From an uncultured Methylococcaceae bacterium (GTDB taxonomy: Bacteria; Pseudomonadota; Gammaproteobacteria; Methylococcales; Methylomonadaceae): a stretch of DNA of 40,485 bases. Position numbers and translations under genes: made by a program. The DNA lies in the NCBI GenBank assembly GCA_903927955.1, contig CAIYOW010000013.1, positions 1 through 40,485 on the forward strand, written 5' to 3'. Shown here in pieces: positions 29,402 through 38,556 of this stretch; the stretch's first letter is position 1, and each line of letters opens with the position of its first letter. The notes beneath the pieces are model-generated. The model was not told the origin of the DNA. It saw only the letters and a program-made list of their open reading frames with translations, and did not search any database.

Positions 29402-31414
29402 ATGCCCTTACGCAATGCCAATGCTTTCAAATATAAGCCAAGAGGTGTAGTAGATAGCTGGGATGGGATGAATAGTATTCCCGGGGGCATGCAATCTTTA
29501 CAAAACCTTATTCCAGATCCTTCTACACCTATGGCGTTCCAATGTCGCCCAGCGATGACTTCTGTTTCTACTTTTTCGGGGTTTTCTTCCCCTGGCGTAG
29601 TGTCTGCAGCATACGAGATTAATAATGTAGTTTATGGATTAATTGCTAGTTCTTTAAACGCTGGATATGACCAACCTTTTGCATATAACTTACTAACAAG
29701 TACATTTTTGACTATACAGGGTATTACTTCTGGAAATGTACCTACAACTCAGGCCTCTACTGGAACTTGGACACCACCTACTGCAGCTGTTAATGGGACT
29801 TTTATAGCATTTACACACCCAGGATTCAACGGAACTAATGGCTATTTTGGTTATTTTGATATTTCTAACTATTCTGTAACTTCTAACGGAAATATAGCTT
29901 CTGGTAGCGCCACGGTCACTGGTGCTTTCCCTATTACAGGGATTCAAGTTGGATATAAAATATCAGGTACAGGTATTCCTTCAAGTACACGAGTTACAAA
30001 TGTTGCAAATGTTACACAGCAAGGAACGGGCACAACCAACTCAACAACTTCGGTAACATCTGTAACAGTTTATATTCCCGTTGGCTCAGCTATTACAGGA
30101 ACAGGTATCCCCTCTGGCACAACAGTATCAAATATAACTGGTTCTTCAGGGAATTATACAATAACGCTCTCGCAAGCTGCTACGGCTTCGGCTTCCGGTG
30201 TTACTCTTTATGGCACTGGCACAACTATTACAATGTCGGCCAGTGCTACAGCTACGACTAATGGGCTATCAATAACTGTGGCAGGTGGTACGACTACAAG
30301 TCCTTTATGGTCTTCTGGCAATACAACTATGAACGGCTTAACTGCTGTCCCTACGTCGGTACAGTTATTTTATAATCGGTTTTATTTTGCAGTAAATAAC
30401 ACACTTCAATATACAGATACTTTATCGTTAAATCGTACTAATACTTCTCAATCTTTGACCGCTGGGGAGACTAGCCCTATTACGGCTTTATCATTATTTA
30501 CTCTTACCACAACAACACAAGGTGTCTTACAAGGGCTTTTGGTTTTTAAATCAAATACTGTCTTTCAGGTAACAGGAGACGCAGCACTTAGTACTTTGGC
30601 TATCAATTCTTTAAATACCGCCGCTGGCACTATTGCGCCTAGTTCGGTTGTGCCTACGCCTTCAGGCGTATTTTTTATGGCTCCCGATGGTATTCGAGTT
30701 GTGCAAGCAGACGGAACAGTTTCAGAACCAAACGAAGATTTAAGGCTTCCTTTTTTAGGGGCTTTATACCCTTCGCGTGTTAATGCGGCTTACAATTCAG
30801 ATGTTTACCGAATTTCCGTACAGAATACTAATGCTACTAATTCTCCTTGGCAAGAATACTGGTATGATATTGGCAAAGAAATATGGACAGGCCCACATAC
30901 TTGTCAGCAAGATATTGCGCTACCTTACGGCTCTGGTTTTATTTGCTTTTCACATCTTCACTCCGCAACTATGTATAGTTCGTATACCACACAAGTTTCG
31001 GGTGTTTCATTTACTGAATACGGTTCTGCACTGCAATGGTACTTTATTACAGCCCCTATAGGTGAAGACGATAGTATGTATGTAAATTCAGTTAATGTTA
31101 CTACAATTAATATGGCTTTTACGTCGGCTTCACCTAATGTTACATGCACGGCTTCTGATGAAAGTTCAGGGTTTTTAGCCACAGCTTCAGTCGCTCCGCC
31201 AGCTATATACGCGCCTATATGGGGTTCTGTAACTTGGGGCAGTTTTATATGGGGTTCTGTACAATATGGCATGCGGCCACATTTAATACCTTGGACAAAT
31301 CCTATTGTTTTTACTAAGATGGTGTTCCAAGCTACTGCACTTTCATCGCTAGGGTTTAAGGTGAGTAACTTGAGGATTATGGTTCAACTTGTTGACTATT
31401 TAGCCCCGGTGTAA
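29402..31414 (+). CDS. Tail nozzle / tail tubular protein B-like, with inserted repeat domains
   Basis: A 670-residue protein. Ends are conserved nozzle-like parts: DSWDGMNSIPGGMQSLQNLI near the start, and FFMAPDGIRVVQADGTVSEP with WQEYWYDIGKEIWTGPHTCQ in the second half. Residues about 155-310 hold inserted Thr/Ser/Gly-rich modules with two copies of a (I/K)(S/T)GTGIPS(S/G)T motif, a small beta repeat common in phage structural proteins. Large size and place after the adaptor fit a P22 gp10- or T7 gp12-like nozzle. Confidence 0.7.
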   Translation: MPLRNANAFKYKPRGVVDSWDGMNSIPGGMQSLQNLIPDPSTPMAFQCRPAMTSVSTFSGFSSPGVVSAAYEINNVVYGLIASSLNAGYDQPFAYNLLTSTFLTIQGITSGNVPTTQASTGTWTPPTAAVNGTFIAFTHPGFNGTNGYFGYFDISNYSVTSNGNIASGSATVTGAFPITGIQVGYKISGTGIPSSTRVTNVANVTQQGTGTTNSTTSVTSVTVYIPVGSAITGTGIPSGTTVSNITGSSGNYTITLSQAATASASGVTLYGTGTTITMSASATATTNGLSITVAGGTTTSPLWSSGNTTMNGLTAVPTSVQLFYNRFYFAVNNTLQYTDTLSLNRTNTSQSLTAGETSPITALSLFTLTTTTQGVLQGLLVFKSNTVFQVTGDAALSTLAINSLNTAAGTIAPSSVVPTPSGVFFMAPDGIRVVQADGTVSEPNEDLRLPFLGALYPSRVNAAYNSDVYRISVQNTNATNSPWQEYWYDIGKEIWTGPHTCQQDIALPYGSGFICFSHLHSATMYSSYTTQVSGVSFTEYGSALQWYFITAPIGEDDSMYVNSVNVTTINMAFTSASPNVTCTASDESSGFLATASVAPPAIYAPIWGSVTWGSFIWGSVQYGMRPHLIPWTNPIVFTKMVFQATALSSLGFKVSNLRIMVQLVDYLAPV

Positions 31415-31415
31415 A

Positions 31416-32186
31416 ATGTCAATTATATCATCTTTGCCTTATACCTTAACAAACGGTAGTACCGCCGATGCTTCGCAGGTAATGGCTAATTTCACTCAGA
31501 TTTATAATAACGTAAATAATAATGCTGCAACTGCGGGAGCCAATTCTTCTATTACGTCTTTGACTGGTCTTACAACTCCTTTATCAGCCGCCCAAGGGGG
31601 GACTGGCAATTCATCACCAACTGCTAATTGTGTGGCTATAGGTGAAGGCACCTCTGCGGCATTTAATTTTGTGGGTCCGGGAACTTCAGGGCAAGCTTTG
31701 GTTTCTAACGGTACTGGGGCTGATCCTAGTTTTCAATCAATAAATACAGTCCCTTCTGGTGCAATGATGATGTGGCCTACTGCTTCGGTTCCTTCGGGTT
31801 GGCTTGAGGCTAATGGACAATCTACAACAGGCTATCCAAACCTTGTTAGTATTTATGGTTCTACCTTACCTGATATGCGGGGTTATTTTCCTCGCGGTTG
31901 GGATCATAGTCGTGGTTTGGATCCTAATACGCCTTCACTTTTGCAAACAGTTACGGATCAATTTAAGTCACATAGCCATACTGTTACAGACCCCCAACAT
32001 CAACACGGCAGCACAGCAGGTCAGTTCGTTACAGCCGGTTCATCTGGTGGTTCATATGGTGCTGGCTCTAACGGCCTTGGAGTGTCTGCTACAGCCTTAG
32101 CCTCAACTGGAATTAGCATTAACAACACTGGTGGAACTGAAACTGCGCCTAAATATATGGCGTGGATGTTTATTATTAAAACATGA
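31416..32186 (+). CDS. Tail fibre with tail-collar domain
   Basis: A 256-residue protein. The N-terminus binds the tail presumably (PYTLTNGSTADASQVMANFT). AAQGGTGNS is a fibre motif. The C-terminal collar domain has PSGAMMMWPTASVPSGWLEA, PDMRGYFPRGWDHSRG, FKSHSHTVTDPQHQHG and ends ETAPKYMAWMFIIKT, as in short tail fibres and T4 gp12-like tips; the histidines may hold a metal. The following gene is probably its assembly protein. Confidence 0.85.
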   Translation: MSIISSLPYTLTNGSTADASQVMANFTQIYNNVNNNAATAGANSSITSLTGLTTPLSAAQGGTGNSSPTANCVAIGEGTSAAFNFVGPGTSGQALVSNGTGADPSFQSINTVPSGAMMMWPTASVPSGWLEANGQSTTGYPNLVSIYGSTLPDMRGYFPRGWDHSRGLDPNTPSLLQTVTDQFKSHSHTVTDPQHQHGSTAGQFVTAGSSGGSYGAGSNGLGVSATALASTGISINNTGGTETAPKYMAWMFIIKT

Positions 32187-32194
32187 GGAATGTT

Positions 32195-32566
32195 ATGTTT
32201 GCCTACGTACCAGAAGTTCCGGGGTTAGTTGTAGCTGTATCTAAAGATGATAAATCTTCATTGCGGGAATGGTATCATTTTAATGGAGATGTGCAACCTG
32301 GGTGGTCTTTTGATGGGTCAACTTTTGTTTCTCCTCCTGAAGTAATTATTCCGCCGCCTTTACCAACTATTGAGGAAATAGAACAGGTTACACAAGAGAA
32401 TGAAGTTGGGTTAAAGTACAATATTGAATTAGCTAAACAAATTGCCGCATTAGAAACAAAGCAACAGCGTGCTGTAAGAGAAGCCCTTTTAGGAAGACCA
32501 GAAGCGTTAAAAGAATTACAACGTATTGATATAGATATCACTTTGCTACGTTCTAAAATATTGTGA
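32195..32566 (+). CDS. Tail fibre assembly protein candidate
   Basis: A 123-residue protein: an N-terminal beta part (MFAYVPEVPGLVVAVSKDDK, then FDGSTFVSPPEVIIPPP), a proline linker and a C-terminal helix (ELAKQIAALETKQQRAVREA). This two-part build and the place after the collar fibre fit phage fibre chaperones. Start at 32195 has GAGGA 5 bases upstream; an ATG at 32183 overlaps the previous stop but lacks a Shine-Dalgarno. Confidence 0.6.
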   Translation: MFAYVPEVPGLVVAVSKDDKSSLREWYHFNGDVQPGWSFDGSTFVSPPEVIIPPPLPTIEEIEQVTQENEVGLKYNIELAKQIAALETKQQRAVREALLGRPEALKELQRIDIDITLLRSKIL

Positions 32567-32573
32567 GGCAATT

Positions 32574-32801
32574 ATGCAAGAATCATTAGAAGCTAGAGTT
32601 AGAGCAGCAGAAGTGTACATAGAAGGTCACGCAGAAAAACTCGGTGACTTAAACAAAACACTTGAAAAAACTAACATAAAGTTAGATAAAATGATCAATG
32701 CTCTGACTGAAGTTAAAACAACTCAGAAAGTTACTCATGCCATTGCAGGTGGTTTAGGCTCTTTTATAGCTCTAATATTTGATCATTTTTGGAAGCATTA
32801 A
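32574..32801 (+). CDS. Holin candidate (XhlA-like, coiled coil plus one TM)
   Basis: A 75-residue protein: charged coiled coil at 1-50 (VRAAEVYIEGHAEKLGDLNK, then LEKTNIKLDKMINAL) and a single C-terminal membrane helix (about 54-71, AIAGGLGSFIALIFDHFW). This is the layout of XhlA-type haemolysin/holin proteins. It ends directly before the lysozyme gene, so together they make a lysis pair. Confidence 0.65.
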   Translation: MQESLEARVRAAEVYIEGHAEKLGDLNKTLEKTNIKLDKMINALTEVKTTQKVTHAIAGGLGSFIALIFDHFWKH

Positions 32802-33227
32802 ATGTCTATTGACTTAGATAAGCTAGAAATGCAGCTGACTGATGAAGAAGGCCGCAGACTTAAATTCTATTTTGATACCCGCGGTATTCCCAGCATTGGC
32901 ATAGGCAGAAATCTTCGTGATGTTGGCCTTACTGGAAATGAAGTTACTTATCTTTTTCGTAATGATATAGACCGTGTGGGGCAGGAGCTTAATGATAACT
33001 TACCATGGGTTTTAGATCTTGACGATGTAAGACAAAGAGTTTTTTATGATTTGTGTTTTAATATGGGTATTTCTAAACTGCTTACTTTTGTACGAATGTT
33101 AAGCTATGCACAAACGGGCGATTTTGGCAATGCTGCTATTGAATTACATCATTCTATTTGGGATAGCCAAGTAGGTGACCGTGCTCGTAGACTTGAGTCA
33201 ATGCTTAAAACAGGAGAAGATCCATGA
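32802..33227 (+). CDS. Endolysin, T4-type lysozyme (GH24)
   Basis: A 141-residue muramidase. Catalytic region DEEGRRLKFYFDTRGIPSIG: E16 and D25 match T4 lysozyme E11 and D20; the T26 equivalent is S31, and H31 is R36 (IGIGRNL). The C-terminal lobe has FYDLCFNMGISKLLTF and HHSIWDSQVGDRARRLESML. No signal peptide, so it needs the holin. The stop overlaps the next start (ATGA). Confidence 0.9.
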   Translation: MSIDLDKLEMQLTDEEGRRLKFYFDTRGIPSIGIGRNLRDVGLTGNEVTYLFRNDIDRVGQELNDNLPWVLDLDDVRQRVFYDLCFNMGISKLLTFVRMLSYAQTGDFGNAAIELHHSIWDSQVGDRARRLESMLKTGEDP

Positions 33228-33823
33228 TATTTTCGACTATTCAGTTCCTAGTAGTTTGTGCTTTTTTTGTGTTTGCTTATCACTATGAGCGAAATGGTAA
33301 TCCAGTGAATTTGGGTGATTTCTTGAGTAGGGCCGTTTGGGCTTTTGTATTTAGCGCAGGATACATAATTTTAGCTCTTACTAATACTCAATCTTTTGTG
33401 CTTGCCTATCTTCTATTTGCAGCTTTTGTGGCTATTCTTATCCCCCATGGATTTGCTCAACGAATGGGGAACCGGGATAACACCTGGCAGGAAGCTACTG
33501 GATCTTGGCAAAAATATTGGCCGGGTTATTGGGTAGTATGGATCAAAAACCTTTCGAATCTACAACAAGACTTTTTAGGTATGCTATCGGTAGGTATCTT
33601 ACGCGGTTTTGTGGTTTTTGCCCCCACCCTTTTTTTGGGTACAAGCTTTATAGGTGTTTTAGCTGCGATCGTGACAACGAGCCTGGGGCAGACTTTTAGC
33701 TATTATGTTGGTTGGAAATTTCCATTATCTATTTGGGGTAATACAGCAAAATCTTCTGAATGGGGCGAATTTTTTGTAGGGGTTATTTGGGCCATCAGCT
33801 TATCTTTGTTTGTATGGCTATAA
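33224..33823 (+). CDS. Multi-pass membrane protein, unknown function
   Basis: A 199-residue protein with about five hydrophobic segments (near 4-20, 36-52, 57-74, 125-150, 180-199). Motif LIPHGFAQRMGNRDNTWQEA sits in a loop. I recall similar sequences as phage membrane proteins without function. Starts on the stop of the lysozyme gene (ATGA), and could modulate lysis or act in superinfection exclusion. Confidence 0.65.
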   Translation: MIFSTIQFLVVCAFFVFAYHYERNGNPVNLGDFLSRAVWAFVFSAGYIILALTNTQSFVLAYLLFAAFVAILIPHGFAQRMGNRDNTWQEATGSWQKYWPGYWVVWIKNLSNLQQDFLGMLSVGILRGFVVFAPTLFLGTSFIGVLAAIVTTSLGQTFSYYVGWKFPLSIWGNTAKSSEWGEFFVGVIWAISLSLFVWL

Positions 33824-34272
33824 CGTACCAAAAAGAATTATTCCGTAACATAATGTCGGAATTGCCAGAACTCTTTTACGCTCATTGGGTAGAACTTGAA
33901 AGCCATTTAGCTGAATGTCCTATTGATGTTGACTGGGAACGGTATCTTAAGGCCGAAAATTTAGGGAAATTACATATACTTACAGTACGAGACAATGTTG
34001 TTTTAATTGGATATTTTTTCTGCTACGTAGATACAAGCGCGCAAAGTAGACTTGTTAAAAGAGCCGTTTCTGATCTTTTATACTTAAAGCCGGAATATCG
34101 TAGGAAACTTTCTGGAATAGGTATAAAATTAATAAAACATGCCGAACAAATGGCGCGTGACTTGGGTGCTAAAAAGCTTTATATTCTTGGGAAGGCTAAC
34201 GCCTCATTAAAGGTCATCCTTGGCCGTTTGCAGTATAACTTGGAAGAAGAAGTAATGTCCAAGCTATTATAG
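33814..34272 (+). CDS. GNAT-family acetyltransferase
   Basis: A 152-residue protein with the GNAT pattern: VVLIGYFFCYV strand, VSDLLYLKPEYRRKLSGIGI (the R-x-x-G-x-G/A acetyl-CoA loop, here RRKLSGIG) and KLIKHAEQMARDLGAKKLYI. Similar proteins stand between nozzle and ejection genes in many podophages, at the place of T7 gp13. Start chosen at 33814, overlapping the membrane gene by 10 bases; an upstream start at 33760 would add a leader from another frame. The substrate is unknown. Confidence 0.7.
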   Translation: MAITYQKELFRNIMSELPELFYAHWVELESHLAECPIDVDWERYLKAENLGKLHILTVRDNVVLIGYFFCYVDTSAQSRLVKRAVSDLLYLKPEYRRKLSGIGIKLIKHAEQMARDLGAKKLYILGKANASLKVILGRLQYNLEEEVMSKLL

Positions 34273-34280
34273 GGGGTTTC

Positions 34281-35201
34281 ATGTCAGGTATTATAGATAT
34301 TATTGGCAGCGCCACATCATCTAGCTATAACGCACCTACTCAACAGAATGTGTGGCAGCCCTCAAACCAAAATGGATTAGACACTTCTTTTAACAACGCT
34401 ATTTCTCAATCACAAAATAATAACCCATATGTAACTAACCAAGGTATGTATCAAAACGTACTTAACCAGCAGTACAACAATCCGTATGCTTCTGGATACC
34501 AAAACGCAGCTAATACAGCAGGGCAAACATACAACACAGTAGGTAATCAGGCTTTACAAAGTTCCCAGAACCTTAACGGGGCTTCTACAGCCTTACTCAA
34601 TACAGCAATGAACCCACAAAGCGCACTTTATAACCAACAACAGCAAATGAATACTGATCAAACTAATGCTTCTTTAGCCGCAAGAGGATTGAACAGCTCA
34701 GGGTATGGGGCGGATTTGGCTAACCAGTCTAACCAAAATTTTAATATGAATTGGATGAACAACCTTCAAAGTGCGCAAACAAACGCTCTTAATGCTGCGG
34801 GTCAAGGTTATACTAATGCCGGGCAACTTGGTTCGGGTGCTGCACAAGCTCAAACTCTTGGCGGTCAATCTGGTTACAACGCTGCTAATACAATTTCTGG
34901 TGACCAGTTATCGGCTTTATCTAATTATGGACAGCAGACAGGTAATCAAGCTAATACCCTTACTAATCAAAATCTTTCGGCAATGCTTAGCTATCTTGGG
35001 CTAGGATCACAGCAATCTGATAGCCAAGCTAATCTTAACAACCAATATTGGCAGAACCAAAATGCCTATACTTCTAATAAAAATAACCAAAACCAACAAT
35101 TTTGGGGTGATATTGGTAATTTTGCTAATTATGGAGCTATAGGAAAAAGTGGTACACAAACTTTAATCTCGGCCCTAAACGCAGCACACGGGGCCAATTA
35201 G
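34281..35201 (+). CDS. Internal virion (ejection) protein, Gln/Asn-rich
   Basis: A 306-residue protein of low complexity: Asn, Gln, Ser, Ala and Tyr make up most of it (NQQYNNPYASGYQNAANTAG). The middle has DQTNASLAARGLNSSGYGAD, a pattern found in P22 gp7/T7 gp14-like ejection proteins. GGGG(G) lies before the ATG. Would travel with the DNA into the host envelope. Confidence 0.7.
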   Translation: MSGIIDIIGSATSSSYNAPTQQNVWQPSNQNGLDTSFNNAISQSQNNNPYVTNQGMYQNVLNQQYNNPYASGYQNAANTAGQTYNTVGNQALQSSQNLNGASTALLNTAMNPQSALYNQQQQMNTDQTNASLAARGLNSSGYGADLANQSNQNFNMNWMNNLQSAQTNALNAAGQGYTNAGQLGSGAAQAQTLGGQSGYNAANTISGDQLSALSNYGQQTGNQANTLTNQNLSAMLSYLGLGSQQSDSQANLNNQYWQNQNAYTSNKNNQNQQFWGDIGNFANYGAIGKSGTQTLISALNAAHGAN

Positions 35202-35221
35202 CTGGAAGAGTTAGGTAAGTC

Positions 35222-36529
35222 ATGGACCAATTTGGATATAATCCCCCGGGTGTTGCTTCTGACATACGCCAAAAGATAGAGCAGCTGCAAAATGCTCGGC
35301 AGACTAATGCTCAAAATATGTATAATTTTAATACTCAGAGATCTTTAGATCAAGCTTTAGGAAGTGATAATACTGCACAAGCTATTATGGCGTTATCACA
35401 ATATCAGCAAAACGCACCTATGCCCGGGCAATCCTCGATGCCCCAACAGCAACCACAATTTCAGCCCCCTATGGGTGGGACACAGCCTCCAATTATTCCT
35501 GTCCAGTCAGCACCTATTGGTGCCCCAGCTCCTGCTATTCCTCAAATATCAGCATCACAATTACAGACCCAACCTCAAGGCAATCCTAATCAAGGTGTTG
35601 CAGCTAATATTAGCCAAATGCCTGTACCTCCTATGCCTCAACAAATACCGCAAGGGCTGACTCCTCAAATGGTACAAACATTACAACAACCAGGCGGGGT
35701 CAATCAGATATATCAAGCTATTCTGCAAGAACCAGGCGGGGTCAATCAGATATATCAAGCTATTCTGCAAGCTAACCCAAATATGGAACCTGCAGCCCGT
35801 AGCCAAGTTGTCCAAAAACTAATGGAAGCCCAAAAGAGTGATCCTTATAAACAAATGCTTGAAATGCAAAAATTAGGCATGGGTCAATACGCCCCCGATC
35901 CCGCAGTAGTTGCTGCAGCGGTAAAACAGATTAAGAGCACTGGCAATTTTCAAGTATTGAGCCGTTTGCCAGCACCAATCAGGGAAGCAGTTCTAGCTAA
36001 GTTACAAGATTTTGATTCAGGCAACGCTCAAGTCGAACTTACTGGCAGAAAAGCACAAGCCGGTTCAGAAGGTCGTCAAACTGGGCAATTGGATGTTGCT
36101 GGTGAAGGTTATGCTAAAATTATGCCTGATGCCCTAGCCGCTTCTGCTAAAGTACCAAGAGAAAGCTGGAAGTTTGCCAATCAAGTAACTAACTGGCTAA
36201 GAGAACAATCAAATGACCCAGATTTTGCAGAATTTCAGAATTATAATCTTGGGCTAGTGCGGGAATACGCACGCTCAATGGGTGGTACTGTTTCAGCTCA
36301 AACTAAAGCTGAAGTGGCTCTAGGAACTGCCAAAAATGAAGCAGCTTATGATAGAGCAGTTAAAACTCTTTATAGAGAAATACAAGATGCTGCTCGCGGC
36401 GGCCAAAAAGCTCTTGCTAAAACTTCTGGTTCAATCCCTAGAGAAGATGTGGATTTAAGTGAAGGCAGTGGTATAAAGGTAAATAGCACCAATCCTAATG
36501 GCGATGATTTTTCGCATTTATGGCAATAG
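35222..36529 (+). CDS. Internal virion protein, Pro/Gln-rich, with 42-bp tandem duplication
   Basis: A 435-residue protein. Residues about 60-155 are Pro/Gln-rich and disordered; the C-terminal half is helical (APIREAVLAKLQDFDSGNAQ, then VPRESWKFANQVTNWLREQS). A perfect 42-bp tandem duplication (35688-35771) doubles PGGVNQIYQAILQ. Place between two ejection proteins suggests the same role. Confidence 0.65.
   Translation: MDQFGYNPPGVASDIRQKIEQLQNARQTNAQNMYNFNTQRSLDQALGSDNTAQAIMALSQYQQNAPMPGQSSMPQQQPQFQPPMGGTQPPIIPVQSAPIGAPAPAIPQISASQLQTQPQGNPNQGVAANISQMPVPPMPQQIPQGLTPQMVQTLQQPGGVNQIYQAILQEPGGVNQIYQAILQANPNMEPAARSQVVQKLMEAQKSDPYKQMLEMQKLGMGQYAPDPAVVAAAVKQIKSTGNFQVLSRLPAPIREAVLAKLQDFDSGNAQVELTGRKAQAGSEGRQTGQLDVAGEGYAKIMPDALAASAKVPRESWKFANQVTNWLREQSNDPDFAEFQNYNLGLVREYARSMGGTVSAQTKAEVALGTAKNEAAYDRAVKTLYREIQDAARGGQKALAKTSGSIPREDVDLSEGSGIKVNSTNPNGDDFSHLWQ
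35688..35771 (+). repeat. Perfect 42-bp tandem duplication in a coding region
   Basis: 35688-35729 equals 35730-35771 exactly and keeps the frame (14 codons). Perfect identity suggests a recent event or an assembly artefact. Confidence 0.95.
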
Positions 36530-36532
36530 CCC

Positions 36533-38425
36533 ATGGCAAAATCGTGGAACGACGTAGCTTCTAGTATTGAATATCAAAGCTTGCCAGAGGACAGGAAAGA
36601 AGTTGCGCGTACCCAATATTTTAATTCTGTTGTAGCCCCAAAAGTGCCTCAAGAAAAATTAGATGTAGCGCGTCAGCAATTTGATACTTCTAGTAAAGCA
36701 CCTATTAAAGACGACAGAAGTTTTGTTTCTAAAGCTTTAGGATTACCTATTCTTACTCCTGAAGACAAAAAAATGGGTCTAGGAAGTGCTTTAGCCTCAG
36801 ATGCAAAGACTATTGGCTCAGGCCTTATAAATACAGTCGCCGCACCTTTATTAATGACTAAAGCTGGTTTAGAAAATCCCGGAACTGAAAAAGGCTATGA
36901 TGCCGCTAGAAATCTAGCTATGACCGCCGCTGGGGGAATGGGTGGGGCAAAAGGGGCTACAGCTAAAATTACAGAGACTCCTTTGCAAAAATCTCTCACA
37001 GAGTTAGGCGTAGGTAAACTTAAAAAGAACCCCAACCAAATACAGGGAGCTTTAAAAGCAGGGCTTGAGAATACTACTTCTTCTCTAGCAAAAATGGGCG
37101 GGGGCACACCAAATCCTTCGCCTTCAAACCTTGCCGAGAATGTAACAGGTAGTATGGGCAAAGCTTATAGACAGTTAAATGATATTGTACGCAAACAATA
37201 TGATGTTGCCCGGGAATATGGTAAAAATGTAGACGCTAGTTCTGTATCAAATAAAGAAGCTTTAGAAAATATCATATCCCAAGAAAAAGACGTAATGGGG
37301 TTTGACATAAAACAAAAAGTGCAAAAACTGCGCGATCAAAGGCTTACCGATGAATCTGATATTATTGGTCTAAGGCAGCAATTACACGATTTGGAGTACG
37401 CAGGAACCCACGAGTCTCCCAAGACACAAGTAAAGGCTGAGTTGTCGCAACGACGCATACAAGCGGCAAAAGACCAGATGGCTAAAAAACAAGAATTAGC
37501 TGCTTCTCGCGACAACCAATTACAGGAGTTGGAAAAGAAAATGGCGTTGGCTCCTAAAGGAGGGATGCCCACAGAAATAAAAACAGCTGAAGATCTGGTT
37601 AATGCCAAACAAGCCCTTAATAAAGTCAGAACTATGAATATGTCGGATGCAGAATTAAAAATGCACCAGTCAAAAATAGAAGAAGTGAATAAAGCCCTAG
37701 AAGAAGTCAAAAAAGCTAGTCCTCAATTTGCTAATTACATAAACAAGGCAAATAAAACTTATGCCACTAAGCTAGACCGATATGAAGGAAAAGCAGCCTC
37801 TTCTCTTGGTGTAGACGAAAGTTTATTGGAAGCCTCGCACAATGGTTCTAAAGAAGCTTTACAAAATGCCCTTGCCTCGTCTTCAAAACTTTCCCAAAAA
37901 ATATATGCTCCTTTTCAGGTAGACTGGCTTAAGACGGCCATGAAACCTAAAGAATTCAAAGAACTTATGTCCACCAAAGTAAACGAGCTTTTGTCTAATT
38001 CAGTAAAAAGTGCTGAATATTATAAAGAAAACAGAGAACTTATTGAGCATATACTTGCTAACGGGCTAGGAGTTAAGGAAGGACTTTATAAACCGAAGCT
38101 GGAAGCAATAGACACAGTACTTAAAGAGTTAGAAAATGGTAAGATTTCTCTGCAAATGTCCCCTAAAGAGTATAGAGACGCCCTCGGTTTGGCTGCAAGA
38201 AGTGTAAATGCTCTTAAGGCTACAGTGTCTACTGTCACTTCCGGTGGTAGACCAAATGCTTATGGTATGTCTAAAGCTGCTGAAGCAGTAGGAGTAGATC
38301 ATTCTGGTGAAGCTAAAAGACTTCTTACTTTACGGAAAAAAGTACAAGAGCAAAGTCAAAATCTCTCTGGGCCAGTGGTAGGGGGGGCTATTGGTGGGGC
38401 TATTGGACAAAGGGAAAATCAATGA
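36533..38425 (+). CDS. Large internal virion (ejection) protein
   Basis: A 630-residue, mostly helical protein. N-terminus KSWNDVASSIEYQSLPEDRK resembles the start of many phage internal proteins (W..V..S..Y..L....). Residues 80-145 are hydrophobic with Gly/Ala (GSGLINTVAAPLLMTKAGLE, TAAGGMGGAKGAT), 260-420 a long coiled coil, and the end is a glycine-zipper-like VVGGAIGGAIGQ. These are properties of a pore-forming ejection protein. No lytic transglycosylase motif seen. Confidence 0.65.
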   Translation: MAKSWNDVASSIEYQSLPEDRKEVARTQYFNSVVAPKVPQEKLDVARQQFDTSSKAPIKDDRSFVSKALGLPILTPEDKKMGLGSALASDAKTIGSGLINTVAAPLLMTKAGLENPGTEKGYDAARNLAMTAAGGMGGAKGATAKITETPLQKSLTELGVGKLKKNPNQIQGALKAGLENTTSSLAKMGGGTPNPSPSNLAENVTGSMGKAYRQLNDIVRKQYDVAREYGKNVDASSVSNKEALENIISQEKDVMGFDIKQKVQKLRDQRLTDESDIIGLRQQLHDLEYAGTHESPKTQVKAELSQRRIQAAKDQMAKKQELAASRDNQLQELEKKMALAPKGGMPTEIKTAEDLVNAKQALNKVRTMNMSDAELKMHQSKIEEVNKALEEVKKASPQFANYINKANKTYATKLDRYEGKAASSLGVDESLLEASHNGSKEALQNALASSSKLSQKIYAPFQVDWLKTAMKPKEFKELMSTKVNELLSNSVKSAEYYKENRELIEHILANGLGVKEGLYKPKLEAIDTVLKELENGKISLQMSPKEYRDALGLAARSVNALKATVSTVTSGGRPNAYGMSKAAEAVGVDHSGEAKRLLTLRKKVQEQSQNLSGPVVGGAIGGAIGQRENQ

Positions 38426-38556
38426 AAATATATTATTTAAAAAACAGAGACCAGTCTGATCCTTTAAAAATACTTCACATGTGGGCGATAGGACGCACGT
38501 TTGCAGTAAAATTGTTTGTCGGCCCTAAGTTCTATAATATTAGGTTAAAAATATGA
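38422..38556 (+). CDS. 44-aa basic miniprotein coupled to both neighbours
   Basis: Reads MKIYYLKNRDQSDPLKILHM and goes on to FYNIRLKI. Its ATG overlaps the ejection-protein stop and its stop overlaps the ATP-grasp start, both as ATGA, so translation is likely. Family not recognised. Confidence 0.55.
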   Translation: MKIYYLKNRDQSDPLKILHMWAIGRTFAVKLFVGPKFYNIRLKI

